Shown: one piece after another, positions 1 to 9,445 of the stretch
Position numbering within the stretch: position 1 is the first letter of the stretch
Layout: every line of letters begins with the position of its first letter
Origin: Bacteroidota bacterium
GTDB taxonomy: Bacteria > Bacteroidota > Bacteroidia > Flavobacteriales > Weeksellaceae
Length of the DNA: 64,000 nt
NCBI GenBank assembly: GCA_018902795.1
Contig: JAHIQD010000002.1
Location: forward strand, 124,001 to 188,000
Direction of reading: 5' to 3'
Made by a program: the position numbers and the translations under genes
Notes under the pieces: model-generated
Seen by the model: only the letters and a program-made list of their open reading frames with translations
What the model was told of the DNA's origin: nothing
Database searches by the model: none

Positions 1-582
1 TATCACAGGTAATATCAATATCAGAGGATACATGTAGATATTTCTTTTCACTAAAATATGTAATGCTAGAAAGACACTGATCCAAGCCGCGGTCCAGAAC
101 CTGACTCCATTAATATTAAAAATGGGATTACTAAGCATGAAAAAAATGAAAAGAAGGAAGCAAAATATACTGCCGTTCTCGAAATTTTTGTTCCTCACAA
201 GAAATTTTACAGAATTAATCGCAAAGAATCCGAAAATAAGAGCGAATAAAAAAAATAGCAAATGATAATTTACTGAAAACCACTTAACTATTACAATTAA
301 ATACTCAACATATGCATCTGTCCGCCCTTCGCCAGAACCGTCAATATTTACATCTTTAAGGCTAAGTAAGGTATTGGACTCGAATAAATTCAGATAATAA
401 TTGGAGTCGAATTCATACATCGGGTTCGGAGTGAATGCGAGCCCGTAGAGCAATCCAAAGGCAAATAAGTAGTAAAGTGAGAGTTTACTGTTCAGCTTAG
501 TAAAGCTTGTCACAAGCCCAAGAAGAGGATTGAATAGAAACCAAAATAATTTTATGATATATTCTCTGTTATAGGAATTCAT
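1..582 (-). CDS. EpsG-like polysaccharide polymerase, partial (C-terminus beyond window)
   Basis: The frame is open for 194 codons from the ATG at 582 to the window edge, so only the N-terminal part is visible. It is very hydrophobic, with about six membrane segments. Near residue 165 the motif NGVRFWTAAW resembles the signature region of the EpsG/Wzy-like family, which joins repeat units of capsule or exopolysaccharide at the inner membrane. The start overlaps the stop of the preceding glycosyltransferase as ATGA, so translation is probably coupled. As the last visible gene of a flippase/glycosyltransferase operon, a polymerase role fits. The family call is likely; the exact product is unknown. 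Confidence 0.72.
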   Translation of the reverse strand, partial: MNSYNREYIIKLFWFLFNPLLGLVTSFTKLNSKLSLYYLFAFGLLYGLAFTPNPMYEFDSNYYLNLFESNTLLSLKDVNIDGSGEGRTDAYVEYLIVIVKWFSVNYHLLFFLFALIFGFFAINSVKFLVRNKNFENGSIFCFLLFIFFMLSNPIFNINGVRFWTAAWISVFLALHILVKRNIYMYPLILILPVI

Positions 583-1688
583 TGGTTAAATAACTTTATA
601 AAATCATCTACTACATTCACTATGTTATATCTTTCAATGTCACCAATTATCAGTTTATTGGAATAGTTTCCGGCCAAAAACAATAGTAAACTTTCCGTAT
701 CCAACATCTTGTTACTTTTTATGTTAAGAATTGGCCTGCCACTTAAGGCATAATCAATTAATTTGCTTGGCGATTGCAAAACCGTATTATTTTCGATGTT
801 GATTAAAAAATCAGCTTTGGATAACTCCCTTAGTAATTCGGCCCGTTCTATATAACTATGGATTACCAGTTTATTGCCTAATCGTTCTACATAAGGGTAA
901 AGCAGCTCTGGAGTTTTTGTATATACTACGAACTTAAACGGCTGTTCCAAATTGCTCAGAAACTCTAACATATTCCTCGGGTCTCTTACGTTTTCGTAAA
1001 AAATGCCAGAGTATATAAACGTAGGAATTATGTTCTTTGCGTAATTTGAATCTATTGTTTTAAATTCAAAACCTTGCGGAATTACTTTAATTTTACCTTG
1101 AAATTCTTTATAGTACGCATTACGGGCATCCTCGATTGGAATTGTTATAAAGTCAGCCCGTTTTGAAAACCATTTTTCAACAGATCTAAAATAAAAAGGA
1201 TGTTGAACAATAGGATTACCCATAAACGGATCACCACAATCCGCAATCCATGTCTTTATTTTTAATTTTCTATTAAACTGACGCGCAACTGCAACACCCC
1301 AATGGATGGGGTAAGGCACTGCAATGCTTATCAATGCATCTATGTTTGTCTCCTTTCGTAAAACACGGTATACATGGTACGAGAGTTCGATCTCAGGAAA
1401 GTGAAGTATTCTGCCAAAAAACTTTCGGATAATCCTTGTTAATAAATAATCGTACCCCTGATATTCAGGAGATATATTAGAGAAACATATAGGACCTAAA
1501 TCCCTAACTTTGAAACTATAGGTGCGTTCCACATCGCGGTAATCATATTTACCTACTATACAGTACACTACAACGTCATATTCAGACCTCCTGGCAAACT
1601 CTTTAGCTAGTTCGAACGCTCTGTTCGCACGGGGGGTATTGGCTGGAAAAAAAAGCTGGCTTAATATATAAATCTTCTTTCTACTCAT
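579..1688 (-). CDS. GT-B fold glycosyltransferase (GT4-like)
   Basis: 369 residues from the ATG at 1688; a TTG at 1697 would add three residues but overlap the upstream gene, so the ATG is preferred. The N-terminal KIYILSQLFFPANTPRANRA resembles GT4-type sugar transferases that take an activated sugar from a nucleotide. The C-terminal half has the nucleotide-sugar-binding layout typical of GT-B enzymes (ADFLINIENN, then SPSKLIDYALSGRPIL, with a long run of weak conservation between). It has no membrane segment, so it probably works at the cytoplasmic face on the growing lipid-linked repeat unit. It lies one base downstream of the GT14 gene and overlaps the polymerase start by 4 nt. Donor and acceptor cannot be told from the sequence. 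The gene is visibly AT-rich. Confidence 0.75.
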   Translation of the reverse strand: MSRKKIYILSQLFFPANTPRANRAFELAKEFARRSEYDVVVYCIVGKYDYRDVERTYSFKVRDLGPICFSNISPEYQGYDYLLTRIIRKFFGRILHFPEIELSYHVYRVLRKETNIDALISIAVPYPIHWGVAVARQFNRKLKIKTWIADCGDPFMGNPIVQHPFYFRSVEKWFSKRADFITIPIEDARNAYYKEFQGKIKVIPQGFEFKTIDSNYAKNIIPTFIYSGIFYENVRDPRNMLEFLSNLEQPFKFVVYTKTPELLYPYVERLGNKLVIHSYIERAELLRELSKADFLINIENNTVLQSPSKLIDYALSGRPILNIKSNKMLDTESLLLFLAGNYSNKLIIGDIERYNIVNVVDDFIKLFNQ

Positions 1689-1689
1689 A

Positions 1690-2616
1690 TCAAACAATCA
1701 GATTTTTATCAACCCAATCCATAACCTCAGAATTCTCTTCGTCAAATTTTCTTGCAAATAATTTGTTAGGTTCAACTTTAGAAAAATAATGAATGTCTTG
1801 AAATGTGAAAGTTAGCGGTAAAGGAACATCTTTTTTTTCCCAATTTATATAGTGTAAATTATTTCGTTCGCATCTAATATCTAGATTCAGTATTATAGAA
1901 TGGAAAAATATTTCGTCTGCACAGAATGAGTCTTTAAAAAAGTTGAAAAGTGCGTTTTTATTTAAACTAATGTAATTATGCATTCTGAGCATATCGGCAT
2001 GTTGTAATGCGAACCACTGAGAGCCTTTGCCATATATCGGAAAAAAAACTTCTCTTTTTCTAAACAAGTAAGTTAAATAACCTAATTTGAACTTACCCCT
2101 TAATATACTTTTAAAACATCTCCTGTAGTTATTGAGAGACATTAGCAAAGGATTACCAATTATAATAAAATCATCTCTCTTACTGGACAGATTTATCTTA
2201 AACAATTTTATCCTTTCGCGATATACAACCATATCCGGATTTAACCTGTGGTGAAGAAAGCTAAAAAAATTCGTATCATTTACAGATAAATATTGATTTA
2301 TATATTTTGTTGATTTTATAGGGTAATCTTGTCCACTTAGTAATATAGTAATTCCACGCTTTCCCGATGTCGCCACTACTTCAATTAAGTTTATAGTGGC
2401 TTGCACCTGTGAAAAATCTGCCCATATACAATCAACCCTTTTATCTATAAAAGTTACATTTTCTTCCGAAATTACGGCGGTAAAGGATGAAATATCAGAT
2501 TTCAAATCAACGTGTACAAAAAAGGCACTTTCGCCATCCTGTAATCGCTCAATAAGGCGTTGCAATTGATTCGGGGCGTGATGTGCTAAGATTAAATAAT
2601 TTTTATAAACCTTCAT
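1690..2616 (-). CDS. Core-2/I-branching-type beta-glycosyltransferase (GT14 family)
   Basis: 308 residues. The N-terminus (YLILAHHAPNQLQRLIERL), the FFVHVDLKSD segment, ITILLSGQDYPI and the later YGKGSQWFAL region match the layout of the Core-2/I-branching enzyme family (GT14). In animals these are N-acetylglucosaminyltransferases and in bacteria they occur in capsule and O-antigen loci. It is probably soluble or peripheral at the cytoplasmic side of the inner membrane. The start is an ATG five bases after the stop of the acetyltransferase gene. Here it likely adds one sugar of the repeat unit; which sugar is unknown. The family call is firm, the reaction is inference. Confidence 0.82.
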   Translation of the reverse strand: MKVYKNYLILAHHAPNQLQRLIERLQDGESAFFVHVDLKSDISSFTAVISEENVTFIDKRVDCIWADFSQVQATINLIEVVATSGKRGITILLSGQDYPIKSTKYINQYLSVNDTNFFSFLHHRLNPDMVVYRERIKLFKINLSSKRDDFIIIGNPLLMSLNNYRRCFKSILRGKFKLGYLTYLFRKREVFFPIYGKGSQWFALQHADMLRMHNYISLNKNALFNFFKDSFCADEIFFHSIILNLDIRCERNNLHYINWEKKDVPLPLTFTFQDIHYFSKVEPNKLFARKFDEENSEVMDWVDKNLIV

Positions 2617-2621
2617 TTGAT

Positions 2622-3206
2622 CTATATATGTGATTTCCGGAATTTGTCACGCGGTATAAATCCGTAATATTCAACCGCATCTTTCCAAGGTTTGAATCTT
2701 TCCTTATCTAGCTCCTTCAGTATTTTTGCAGGAGTTCCGCCAATTACGCAAAAGCCATCCGGAAAACTTTTCGTTACAACGCTGCCGGCAGCCACGATAG
2801 TCCGAACACCAAGCGTTACACCAGGAAGAATTACACTATTCATCCCTATCCAGCAGTAATCGCCAATTACAACCTTTGCATTATTATATCTTCTTTGGTC
2901 ATATAGGTCATGATTACTACTTAATACACCGACGTTCTGCGCTAGTTGCACATAATTACCAATTTCAATTCCGCCGGCCCCCTGCAAATAATTACCATTA
3001 CGTCCTACAAGTGAATTTATACCCACAAAGATATTCTGATGGTGGGCAACAGTACAATTCTTGTGGGCCGGCCAGTATCTTTTTTGGATACCCATCCTAT
3101 ACTTTACAAATTCATAATAAGTACTTTGGATTGGAGTTTTTGCAAACTGCTGATATGCCCGAAAAAATGGAATTAAAGAAATTAAAAATTGCTTGAGGTA
3201 GAACAT
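2622..3206 (-). CDS. Left-handed beta-helix acetyltransferase (hexapeptide family)
   Basis: 194 residues. After an N-terminal hydrophobic stretch (about 5-20) come imperfect hexapeptide repeats (for example IEIGNYVQLAQNVGV, VVIGDYCWIGMNSVILPGV, TIVAAGSVVTKSFPDG) ending in GGTPAKIL, the usual end of the maltose/serine O-acetyltransferase type fold. The His of SSNHDLYD is in the position expected for the catalytic base. Such enzymes use acetyl-CoA to acetylate sugar hydroxyls or amino groups; in this operon it probably decorates the polysaccharide. Its ATG overlaps the flippase stop as TAATG, so the two are likely translationally coupled. Substrate unknown. Confidence 0.85.
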   Translation of the reverse strand: MFYLKQFLISLIPFFRAYQQFAKTPIQSTYYEFVKYRMGIQKRYWPAHKNCTVAHHQNIFVGINSLVGRNGNYLQGAGGIEIGNYVQLAQNVGVLSSNHDLYDQRRYNNAKVVIGDYCWIGMNSVILPGVTLGVRTIVAAGSVVTKSFPDGFCVIGGTPAKILKELDKERFKPWKDAVEYYGFIPRDKFRKSHI

Positions 3207-4687
3207 TATCTTAATTTATTAAGTAAGGGTTGCACAACAGATTGATAATCTAATTTTTTAATCTTAATCAATATGATTAGGAATATTATAAAAAGTAAGA
3301 GGGCTATGGTTAGGACAACGAAATGAGCTAAGTGTAGTTGACTAACCAATACAAACTTTAGAAGAAAAAGAAATATGAGGGATGGTACTATAATTACGGC
3401 AATAAGTTTGATAGGAAATAAATGAAACATCCTTATATTAAAAAACTTTGCGATGTACTGAAGCATTACTAATATTCGAGCTATTTGACATAATACAGAT
3501 ATTACAACTACCATATAGGGAGTACTAAAAATATGTACACTGACAAACTGTAGAATTACTAAAACGACCGCGCCCCACATATGCGCTTGATAGTAAAATT
3601 TTTCTCCACCGATTGCTAACATTAATGGCGCAAATGAGATCACAGTAAAGAAATTTACTACTAACTTGATTTGAAAGTATATTCCAGAGTTCTGATAACT
3701 TTCACCATATAATAAAATCATAATTATATCGGCGAAACAAAAACAAAAAATAACTAAAGGATAGATAATTTTGACTGTTTTTATCAATACCGAATTCCAC
3801 AAGTCAAAAATTTCTTGCTTTCCCTCTTCATAATTACTTTTAATCATTCTTACGAAAACAGGTGAAAGCACAGTAGCGGCAGACGCGATAACCATGCTTA
3901 CAAATGGAAGTTCGAGCGAACCGTTTGCAAAATCGGCAAAAACCTCCTTACCAAAATACCTACTGATAAAAAATTGGTCTGATGATGCAATAATTATCCC
4001 CCAAACACCTGCTCCCATCAAGGGTAGAGTGTATGCAAATATCTCTTTATAAGTAATATCGCTCTTAATTTTCTTTATGTTTTTTAGGGGGAGTTTTTTC
4101 AGATACAGCGCACTTAAGAAACATATAAATGATGAAATAGTAAATCCCACGAGTGCCTCCTCAACACCTCCGTCGAAAAATACGACAGGCACAGTGACAC
4201 ATATCAACATAAATATTTTCGTTATAGTAGTATAAAATGCAAGGAAAATGGTTTTTTTATACGTTGCTAATATTCCTTCTAAACCCATGGTTGGTAGCAT
4301 AAACAAAGGAACCAATGAAAAATATTTCAGCGGCGTGCCCAAGGAATCGTTTTTTAACAGTTGCGCAAAAAGATCCGCTCCAGCAAATACTACTGCAGAC
4401 ATAGTGCAACCCAGGAACAGTAACAAAATACTTATTTTATCAATTATGTCCTTAGCAGCCTCATCCCTTGCTTGTGGTAAAAAGTAAGTATATGCCCGTG
4501 GCAATCCCAAGGTAAACACTACTAGTAAGGTATTATATATATACATTACCTGCTTATATGTTCCATAATCTTCTTTGGAAAAATACCTGCTGAGGATCAT
4601 TGAACTAACGATTGCAAAAGCGAATGCTGAGATACTACCTAGTAGTACCCAAAAGGCCTGGACGGTATTCTGGCTTGAATCTTTCAT
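3206..4687 (-). CDS. Wzx-type oligosaccharide flippase
   Basis: 493 residues, almost entirely membrane-spanning, with about 12-14 segments. The opening (WVLLGSISAFAFAIVSSMILSR followed by YFSKEDYGTYKQV) is characteristic of the polysaccharide biosynthesis/MATE-like flippase family that moves lipid-linked repeat units across the inner membrane. Length is normal for the family. The stop and the next start overlap as TAATG, and its own start overlaps the wecC stop the same way, so four consecutive genes are tightly coupled. AT-rich compared with wecB and the tyrosine kinase upstream, which suggests that it belongs to a strain-variable segment. Confidence 0.88.
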   Translation of the reverse strand: MKDSSQNTVQAFWVLLGSISAFAFAIVSSMILSRYFSKEDYGTYKQVMYIYNTLLVVFTLGLPRAYTYFLPQARDEAAKDIIDKISILLLFLGCTMSAVVFAGADLFAQLLKNDSLGTPLKYFSLVPLFMLPTMGLEGILATYKKTIFLAFYTTITKIFMLICVTVPVVFFDGGVEEALVGFTISSFICFLSALYLKKLPLKNIKKIKSDITYKEIFAYTLPLMGAGVWGIIIASSDQFFISRYFGKEVFADFANGSLELPFVSMVIASAATVLSPVFVRMIKSNYEEGKQEIFDLWNSVLIKTVKIIYPLVIFCFCFADIIMILLYGESYQNSGIYFQIKLVVNFFTVISFAPLMLAIGGEKFYYQAHMWGAVVLVILQFVSVHIFSTPYMVVVISVLCQIARILVMLQYIAKFFNIRMFHLFPIKLIAVIIVPSLIFLFLLKFVLVSQLHLAHFVVLTIALLLFIIFLIILIKIKKLDYQSVVQPLLNKLR

Positions 4688-5898
4688 TAATTTTTATACA
4701 CACCGCAGAAATCCAGTATTACTTGGGAGTTTGATACTTTTACAGTTTTAAACTCGTTATGCGCAACTAAAAATGCGATAATATCCGCTTTTTCTATTGC
4801 AATCTGATAATCCGTCAATTTAAAAATATTATGCTCTTTAATATTTGGCTCCACAATAAAGTACTCCTCATCATTTGCATCTTGCAATACACGCTGTACA
4901 ATATATTTTGCCGGCGACTCTCTAAGGTCATCAATATTTGGTTTAAATGCCAATCCCATCAGCGCGATCTTGGGTTCACGGTTGTTTTTGAGCTTGAATT
5001 CTTTCCTTGCTTCACGGATCTTGTCTGCGCACCAAAAGGATTTATAGTTGTTGGTCTCGCGTGCCTGTGCAATCATGCGTGACTCCATCGGGAAGTCTGC
5101 AGTCAGGAAATAGGGATCGACGGCGATGCAATGCCCCCCCACACCGCAGCCGGGTTGTAATATATTCACCCGAGGATGCTTGTTCGCTAAATGGATAAGT
5201 TCCCAAACATTGATGTCTGCCTTATCACAGATCACCGATAACTCATTCGCAAATGCAATCTGTGAATCTCTGGACGCATTTTCTGTCAGTTTGCACATTT
5301 CAGCGGTGCGTGCATTCGTTGCATGTAGTTCTCCTTTTACGAACTGCGCATAAAACTGAAGCGCTTTGTCAGTAGATTTCTTATCAACCCCGCCAATCAC
5401 GCGGTCATTGTGTACCAGTTCATACATCACATTGCCGGGCAGTACCCGCTCCGGGCAGTAGGCCAAAAAGATTTTACCCCTCAGTTCCGGTCTTTTGCTG
5501 AGTATCAGATCCATCATCTTTTCAGTGGTGCCTACAGGTGATGTCGATTCGATAATATACAAATCTCCCTCCTTCAAAAGCGGAATAATTCCTTCAGTAG
5601 CGGCCTGAACATAAGAAATATCGGGTTCAAAATTACCTTTGAACGGTGTTGGAACAACAACTAGATATGTAACAGCTTCCACAGGCTTAGTATCAGCCTT
5701 TAGAAAACCTGCTTTCACTGCATCTGCCACCGCCTGGTCCAAGTCCGGTTCGACGATATGGATTTTACCATCGTTGATCGTATCGACAACATGCTGTGAG
5801 ATATCAACACCATGTACACTGATTCCGTTACCGGCAATTAAAGCCGAAGTCGGTAAACCGATATATCCAAGGCCAATGGTGACTACCTGTACTTTCAT
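4687..5898 (-). CDS. wecC: UDP-N-acetyl-D-mannosamine dehydrogenase
   Basis: 403 residues, normal for the UDP-glucose/GDP-mannose dehydrogenase family. The NAD site GLGYIGLPTSALIA is at the N-terminus, the catalytic Cys lies in QPGCGVGGHCIAVDPYF (about residues 247-263), and the C-terminal UDP-binding region has GLAFKPNIDDLRESP. It oxidises UDP-ManNAc to UDP-ManNAcA in the cytoplasm, using NAD+. The epimerase that makes UDP-ManNAc is encoded immediately upstream, so this polysaccharide probably contains ManNAcA or a derivative. Base composition turns clearly AT-rich in the last third of the gene (below about 4,950). UDP-glucose dehydrogenase is less likely because of the wecB partner. Confidence 0.92.
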   Translation of the reverse strand: MKVQVVTIGLGYIGLPTSALIAGNGISVHGVDISQHVVDTINDGKIHIVEPDLDQAVADAVKAGFLKADTKPVEAVTYLVVVPTPFKGNFEPDISYVQAATEGIIPLLKEGDLYIIESTSPVGTTEKMMDLILSKRPELRGKIFLAYCPERVLPGNVMYELVHNDRVIGGVDKKSTDKALQFYAQFVKGELHATNARTAEMCKLTENASRDSQIAFANELSVICDKADINVWELIHLANKHPRVNILQPGCGVGGHCIAVDPYFLTADFPMESRMIAQARETNNYKSFWCADKIREARKEFKLKNNREPKIALMGLAFKPNIDDLRESPAKYIVQRVLQDANDEEYFIVEPNIKEHNIFKLTDYQIAIEKADIIAFLVAHNEFKTVKVSNSQVILDFCGVYKN

Positions 5899-5938
5899 TA
5901 TTCTTTCGTGTTTTGTGTTTGTTTTTTACTTAAGTAAA

Positions 5939-7057
5939 TTATAGGTTTTTTATAAAATCTGCAATTCTTTCACTGGCCTTACCATCTCCGTAAGGATTGT
6001 GAAGACCACTCATTTTCTGATACCGTTCCTGATTAACCAGCAGACTTGTGGCTTCGAACACTATTTTTTCCTTATCGGTTCCTACCAGGATGACTGTCCC
6101 CGCTTCCACCGCTTCCGGTCTTTCGGTCGTGTCCCTCATAACGAGTACAGGTTTGCCCAGACTAGGCGCTTCTTCCTGCACCCCGCCACTGTCGGTAATA
6201 ATAAGATAAGATTGATTCATCAGCCACACAAAGGCTGGGTAAGCCAATGGCTCGATCAGGTGAACATTACCCACTTGCGATAAAAGATCATATACAGGCT
6301 TTTGGACATTGGGATTCAAATGCACAGGATATATAATCTGTACTTCCGGATGGGTGATCGCTATTTCTTTTAAAGCCTCACAGATATCAATAAATCCCTG
6401 GCCATGATTTTCGCGCCGGTGTCCGGTTACAAGGATTACCTTTCTGTTCGCGATGATCATTTCTTTAAGCATATTGATCTCCTTATGATCCAGTCCTTTC
6501 ACTTTTTCACTGCTGTAAAGCAATGCATCAATTACTGTATTTCCGGTAACAAGGATGTTATTTGCAGAGGTATTCTCATCGAGAAGATTTTGTTCAGAAA
6601 CAGCAGTGGGAGCAAAATGATAATCTGCAATCCGGCCGGTAATCTGTCTGTTCATCTCTTCCGGGAATGGAGACCTTTTATTATGGGTTCTGAGTCCGGC
6701 TTCCACATGACATACCTTAGCGCCGGCGTAAAATGCAGCCAATGCAGCTACAGAGGAAGTCGAGGTATCACCGTGGACGTATACATAATCAGGCTTAAAC
6801 TCTTCAACCACCGGCTTTAATCCCGTGATTAAAGCTGCAGTCAGCGTATAAAGATTCTGATTGGGCTTCATCAGATCCAGATCATAATCGGGTTTGATAT
6901 CAAAAAAATCAAGGACCTGATCGAGCATTTCCCGGTGTTGTGCCGTTACACACACTTTAGTTTCAAATTCGGGGTACTTCTGAAATTCTTTAACCAGGGG
7001 TGCCATTTTGATGGCTTCAGGTCTCGTTCCAAAAATAATCAGGTGTTTTGTTTTCAT
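5939..7057 (-). CDS. wecB: UDP-N-acetylglucosamine 2-epimerase (non-hydrolysing)
   Basis: 372 residues, full length. Family motifs are present: GTRPEAIKMAPLV (2-14), HVEAGLRTHNKRSPFPEEMNR (about 117-137), VTGHRREN, and TDSGGVQEEAPSLGKPVLVMRD in the C-terminal half. It interconverts UDP-GlcNAc and UDP-ManNAc in the cytoplasm and feeds the WecC dehydrogenase encoded 40 nt downstream. There is no N-acetylmannosamine kinase domain, so this is the bacterial biosynthetic type. It is transcribed with the export and kinase genes; no terminator separates it from either neighbour. Confidence 0.95.
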   Translation of the reverse strand: MKTKHLIIFGTRPEAIKMAPLVKEFQKYPEFETKVCVTAQHREMLDQVLDFFDIKPDYDLDLMKPNQNLYTLTAALITGLKPVVEEFKPDYVYVHGDTSTSSVAALAAFYAGAKVCHVEAGLRTHNKRSPFPEEMNRQITGRIADYHFAPTAVSEQNLLDENTSANNILVTGNTVIDALLYSSEKVKGLDHKEINMLKEMIIANRKVILVTGHRRENHGQGFIDICEALKEIAITHPEVQIIYPVHLNPNVQKPVYDLLSQVGNVHLIEPLAYPAFVWLMNQSYLIITDSGGVQEEAPSLGKPVLVMRDTTERPEAVEAGTVILVGTDKEKIVFEATSLLVNQERYQKMSGLHNPYGDGKASERIADFIKNL

Positions 7058-7105
7058 CGTGGTGTTAAGTTTAGCTCTAGCCGTTTTATAAGAGGTGGAG
7101 ATCCT

Positions 7106-9442
7106 CTAAAAATTAAACCATTTTTTCTTCTTCGGTCCCTCGGTATAATATCCGTACCCATACTTGTTTCCGTAACTTAAATGAATATTCCGTACATCAT
7201 TCAGCACCACCGCAAACTTTCCTTTGGCATTCTCCCTGTGGATCTGATCCGCAAATTCAAACATGTCTTTATCGGTGTGCTCAGCGCGCATCACATACAA
7301 CAGAAGATCCATATAAGGCAAAAGGTTAAAGGTATCGCTGACCATCAGCATTGGCGCGGTGTCAATCACAATATAATCGTATTGGGGCTTGAGTTCCTGC
7401 AGCATGGTCTCAAATCTGCGACCCGCTAAAAGTTCGGTAGGGTTCGGGGCAATACTGCCGCTCGGGATGACGTCCAGATTTTTACTCAGACCCGAAGGTT
7501 CAATATATTGCGAAATACGGTCATCGCCGGACGCCAGATAATCGGACAGTCCTTTGGAGGACAGATCCATAAATCTCTTAAACTGAGGGTTACGGATATC
7601 CGCACCGATCAGCAGAACTTTTCTGGTTTGCGCTATGCTCAGCGCCGTATTGACACTGATGGTGGTTTTCCCTTCTCCCTTCACCGAAGAAGAAACCAGA
7701 ATGATTCCTGCGCTCCCGGCTGGGGGCGGGGTAAGCACAAATTTAATATTGGTCAGCATAATCCGGAACGCTTCCGCAAAAGAGGAAAAATCATTCGTTC
7801 TCACGAGGGCATTCTCCTGATCTCCGGCATTCGGTATTTCTCCCACCACCGGTACTTCAGGCAGGGCTTCACGGATCTGTCTGCGGCTGTGCACGTAAGT
7901 ATCGAGCGCAAAGCGCGTATAGAGAAAGGCGCCCGGCAATAGAAGTCCAAGCAGAGCGGCCGCAAGATATACGATATTCCCTTTCGGGGCTACCGGTACT
8001 GCAACGGTATAGGCCGGATTGACGATTTTGGCTTTTGGGGTATTCACTGACAGGGCGATAGACGTTTCTTCTCTTTTCTGAAGCAGATAAAGGAAGAGCG
8101 CTTCCTTCAGGTTCTGCTGTCTTTCAATACTTCTGAAAACTCTTTCCTGCTGAGGAAACTTCGTAATATCGGCTCCGGATTTGTTGATCTGGTTCTGAAT
8201 CTGCCCCATCGAGATCTGAAGACTGGTTCTGGATTTTCTGAGATTGTCCCGGATGAGTTCACGCATCGAAGCGATGTCGCGGTTGAACTGCTGCACCGCA
8301 GGATTGGAAGGCGTAGCCTGCCTGAGGGTCCTGTTGCGCGTCAGCACGAGCTGGTTATATTCGTTAATGACGTTGTCCAAGCCTGCCGGCATGCCGACAT
8401 TGGTAGGCAGGAGCTGATCATTGGCGGAGGAATTGGCAATTCGGAGGACCGAATCGACCATCTCGAGCTGAGTGCCCACCTCCATCATCTTTTTGGTATT
8501 CTCGCTTGCGTTCTGAAGGCTCAACTGTGCCTGCGCCTGTAAATCGGCGATTTTATTGGCTTCCTTGAAGTTTTCTTTCTGGCTTTCGATCCCTCCGAGT
8601 TCGCGGGTAATCAAATTAAGCCTTTCATCAATAAAACTTGCCGTATTCAGGGCTTCCGCATTTTTATCTTTGATCGCATCGATATTGTATTGCTTCATCA
8701 GCTCGTTCAGAATGTCTTCAGACCTCAACGGGTTGGTACCGATACGGCTGAGCTCCATGATGCTGGATTTTTTCTGAGGCACGACCACATTGAGTGAAGC
8801 TTCTATTTTGTCGGCAACAATCCTCGGATTGACAATACTCAGCGTCAGCGGCTTGTCGAAAGTTACGCCAGGATTTCTGTTCAGCACGAAACTTCCGAAC
8901 GGTGTTTTAACAGGGATCCCGAAGCTGCCGGAGATTTCTTTATGCCCGTCTTTGAGTTTAAATTGGTCTGCCCCTAAAGGAGCAATGGTATAGGAGTGGG
9001 AATTAAATGCTCTGGGCTTCACCAGCGAAAGGACACTGCCTTTTACCGGACTGGTTTCATAGAGTTCAGCTTCTTTCACATTGCCCTCGCTAATGACCTT
9101 CACTTCCAGACCCAGGCTTTTCACCACACTCAGAATCAGCGGTTTTGATCTCACCACCGAAATCTCATTGTCCACTTCGTTCGACATCAGCCCGGAGGGC
9201 AGTGCCATGTTCTGAAAATCTTTAAGCCCCATGATCTCTCCCGACTTGGCAGAGGCACTTTTAACATAGAGCGAAGCCTTGCTCATGTACTGAGGCGTGG
9301 CATATCTTAAATAAAGCCAGGCCCCAAAAAGAGCGAGCAGTAAAGAGCCTGAAAAAAGAGGCCAGAAGAGGAAATAGCGCTGAATCTGTCTTTTGATCTG
9401 TCCGCCGTCGCGTTTTTCTGCAATCGTATCTGTAAACTCCAT
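7106..9442 (-). CDS. Wzc-like polysaccharide co-polymerase / tyrosine autokinase
   Basis: 778 residues. An N-terminal Wzz domain lies between membrane segments at about 25-50 and about 498-515, with long coiled-coil-prone stretches (about 270-450). The cytoplasmic BY-kinase domain follows: Walker A GEGKTT (589-594), Walker A' LLIGADIRNP, Walker B YIVIDTAP (about 690-697). The C-terminus ends with a Tyr cluster (KYGYGYYTEG) where autophosphorylation normally occurs. Such proteins set chain length and drive export together with the outer-membrane Wza-type lipoprotein, encoded 3 nt upstream. The kinase is fused to the Wzz part, as in Gram-negative Wzc. Confident in family and role. Confidence 0.93.
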   Translation of the reverse strand: MEFTDTIAEKRDGGQIKRQIQRYFLFWPLFSGSLLLALFGAWLYLRYATPQYMSKASLYVKSASAKSGEIMGLKDFQNMALPSGLMSNEVDNEISVVRSKPLILSVVKSLGLEVKVISEGNVKEAELYETSPVKGSVLSLVKPRAFNSHSYTIAPLGADQFKLKDGHKEISGSFGIPVKTPFGSFVLNRNPGVTFDKPLTLSIVNPRIVADKIEASLNVVVPQKKSSIMELSRIGTNPLRSEDILNELMKQYNIDAIKDKNAEALNTASFIDERLNLITRELGGIESQKENFKEANKIADLQAQAQLSLQNASENTKKMMEVGTQLEMVDSVLRIANSSANDQLLPTNVGMPAGLDNVINEYNQLVLTRNRTLRQATPSNPAVQQFNRDIASMRELIRDNLRKSRTSLQISMGQIQNQINKSGADITKFPQQERVFRSIERQQNLKEALFLYLLQKREETSIALSVNTPKAKIVNPAYTVAVPVAPKGNIVYLAAALLGLLLPGAFLYTRFALDTYVHSRRQIREALPEVPVVGEIPNAGDQENALVRTNDFSSFAEAFRIMLTNIKFVLTPPPAGSAGIILVSSSVKGEGKTTISVNTALSIAQTRKVLLIGADIRNPQFKRFMDLSSKGLSDYLASGDDRISQYIEPSGLSKNLDVIPSGSIAPNPTELLAGRRFETMLQELKPQYDYIVIDTAPMLMVSDTFNLLPYMDLLLYVMRAEHTDKDMFEFADQIHRENAKGKFAVVLNDVRNIHLSYGNKYGYGYYTEGPKKKKWFNF

Positions 9443-9445
9443 GAA

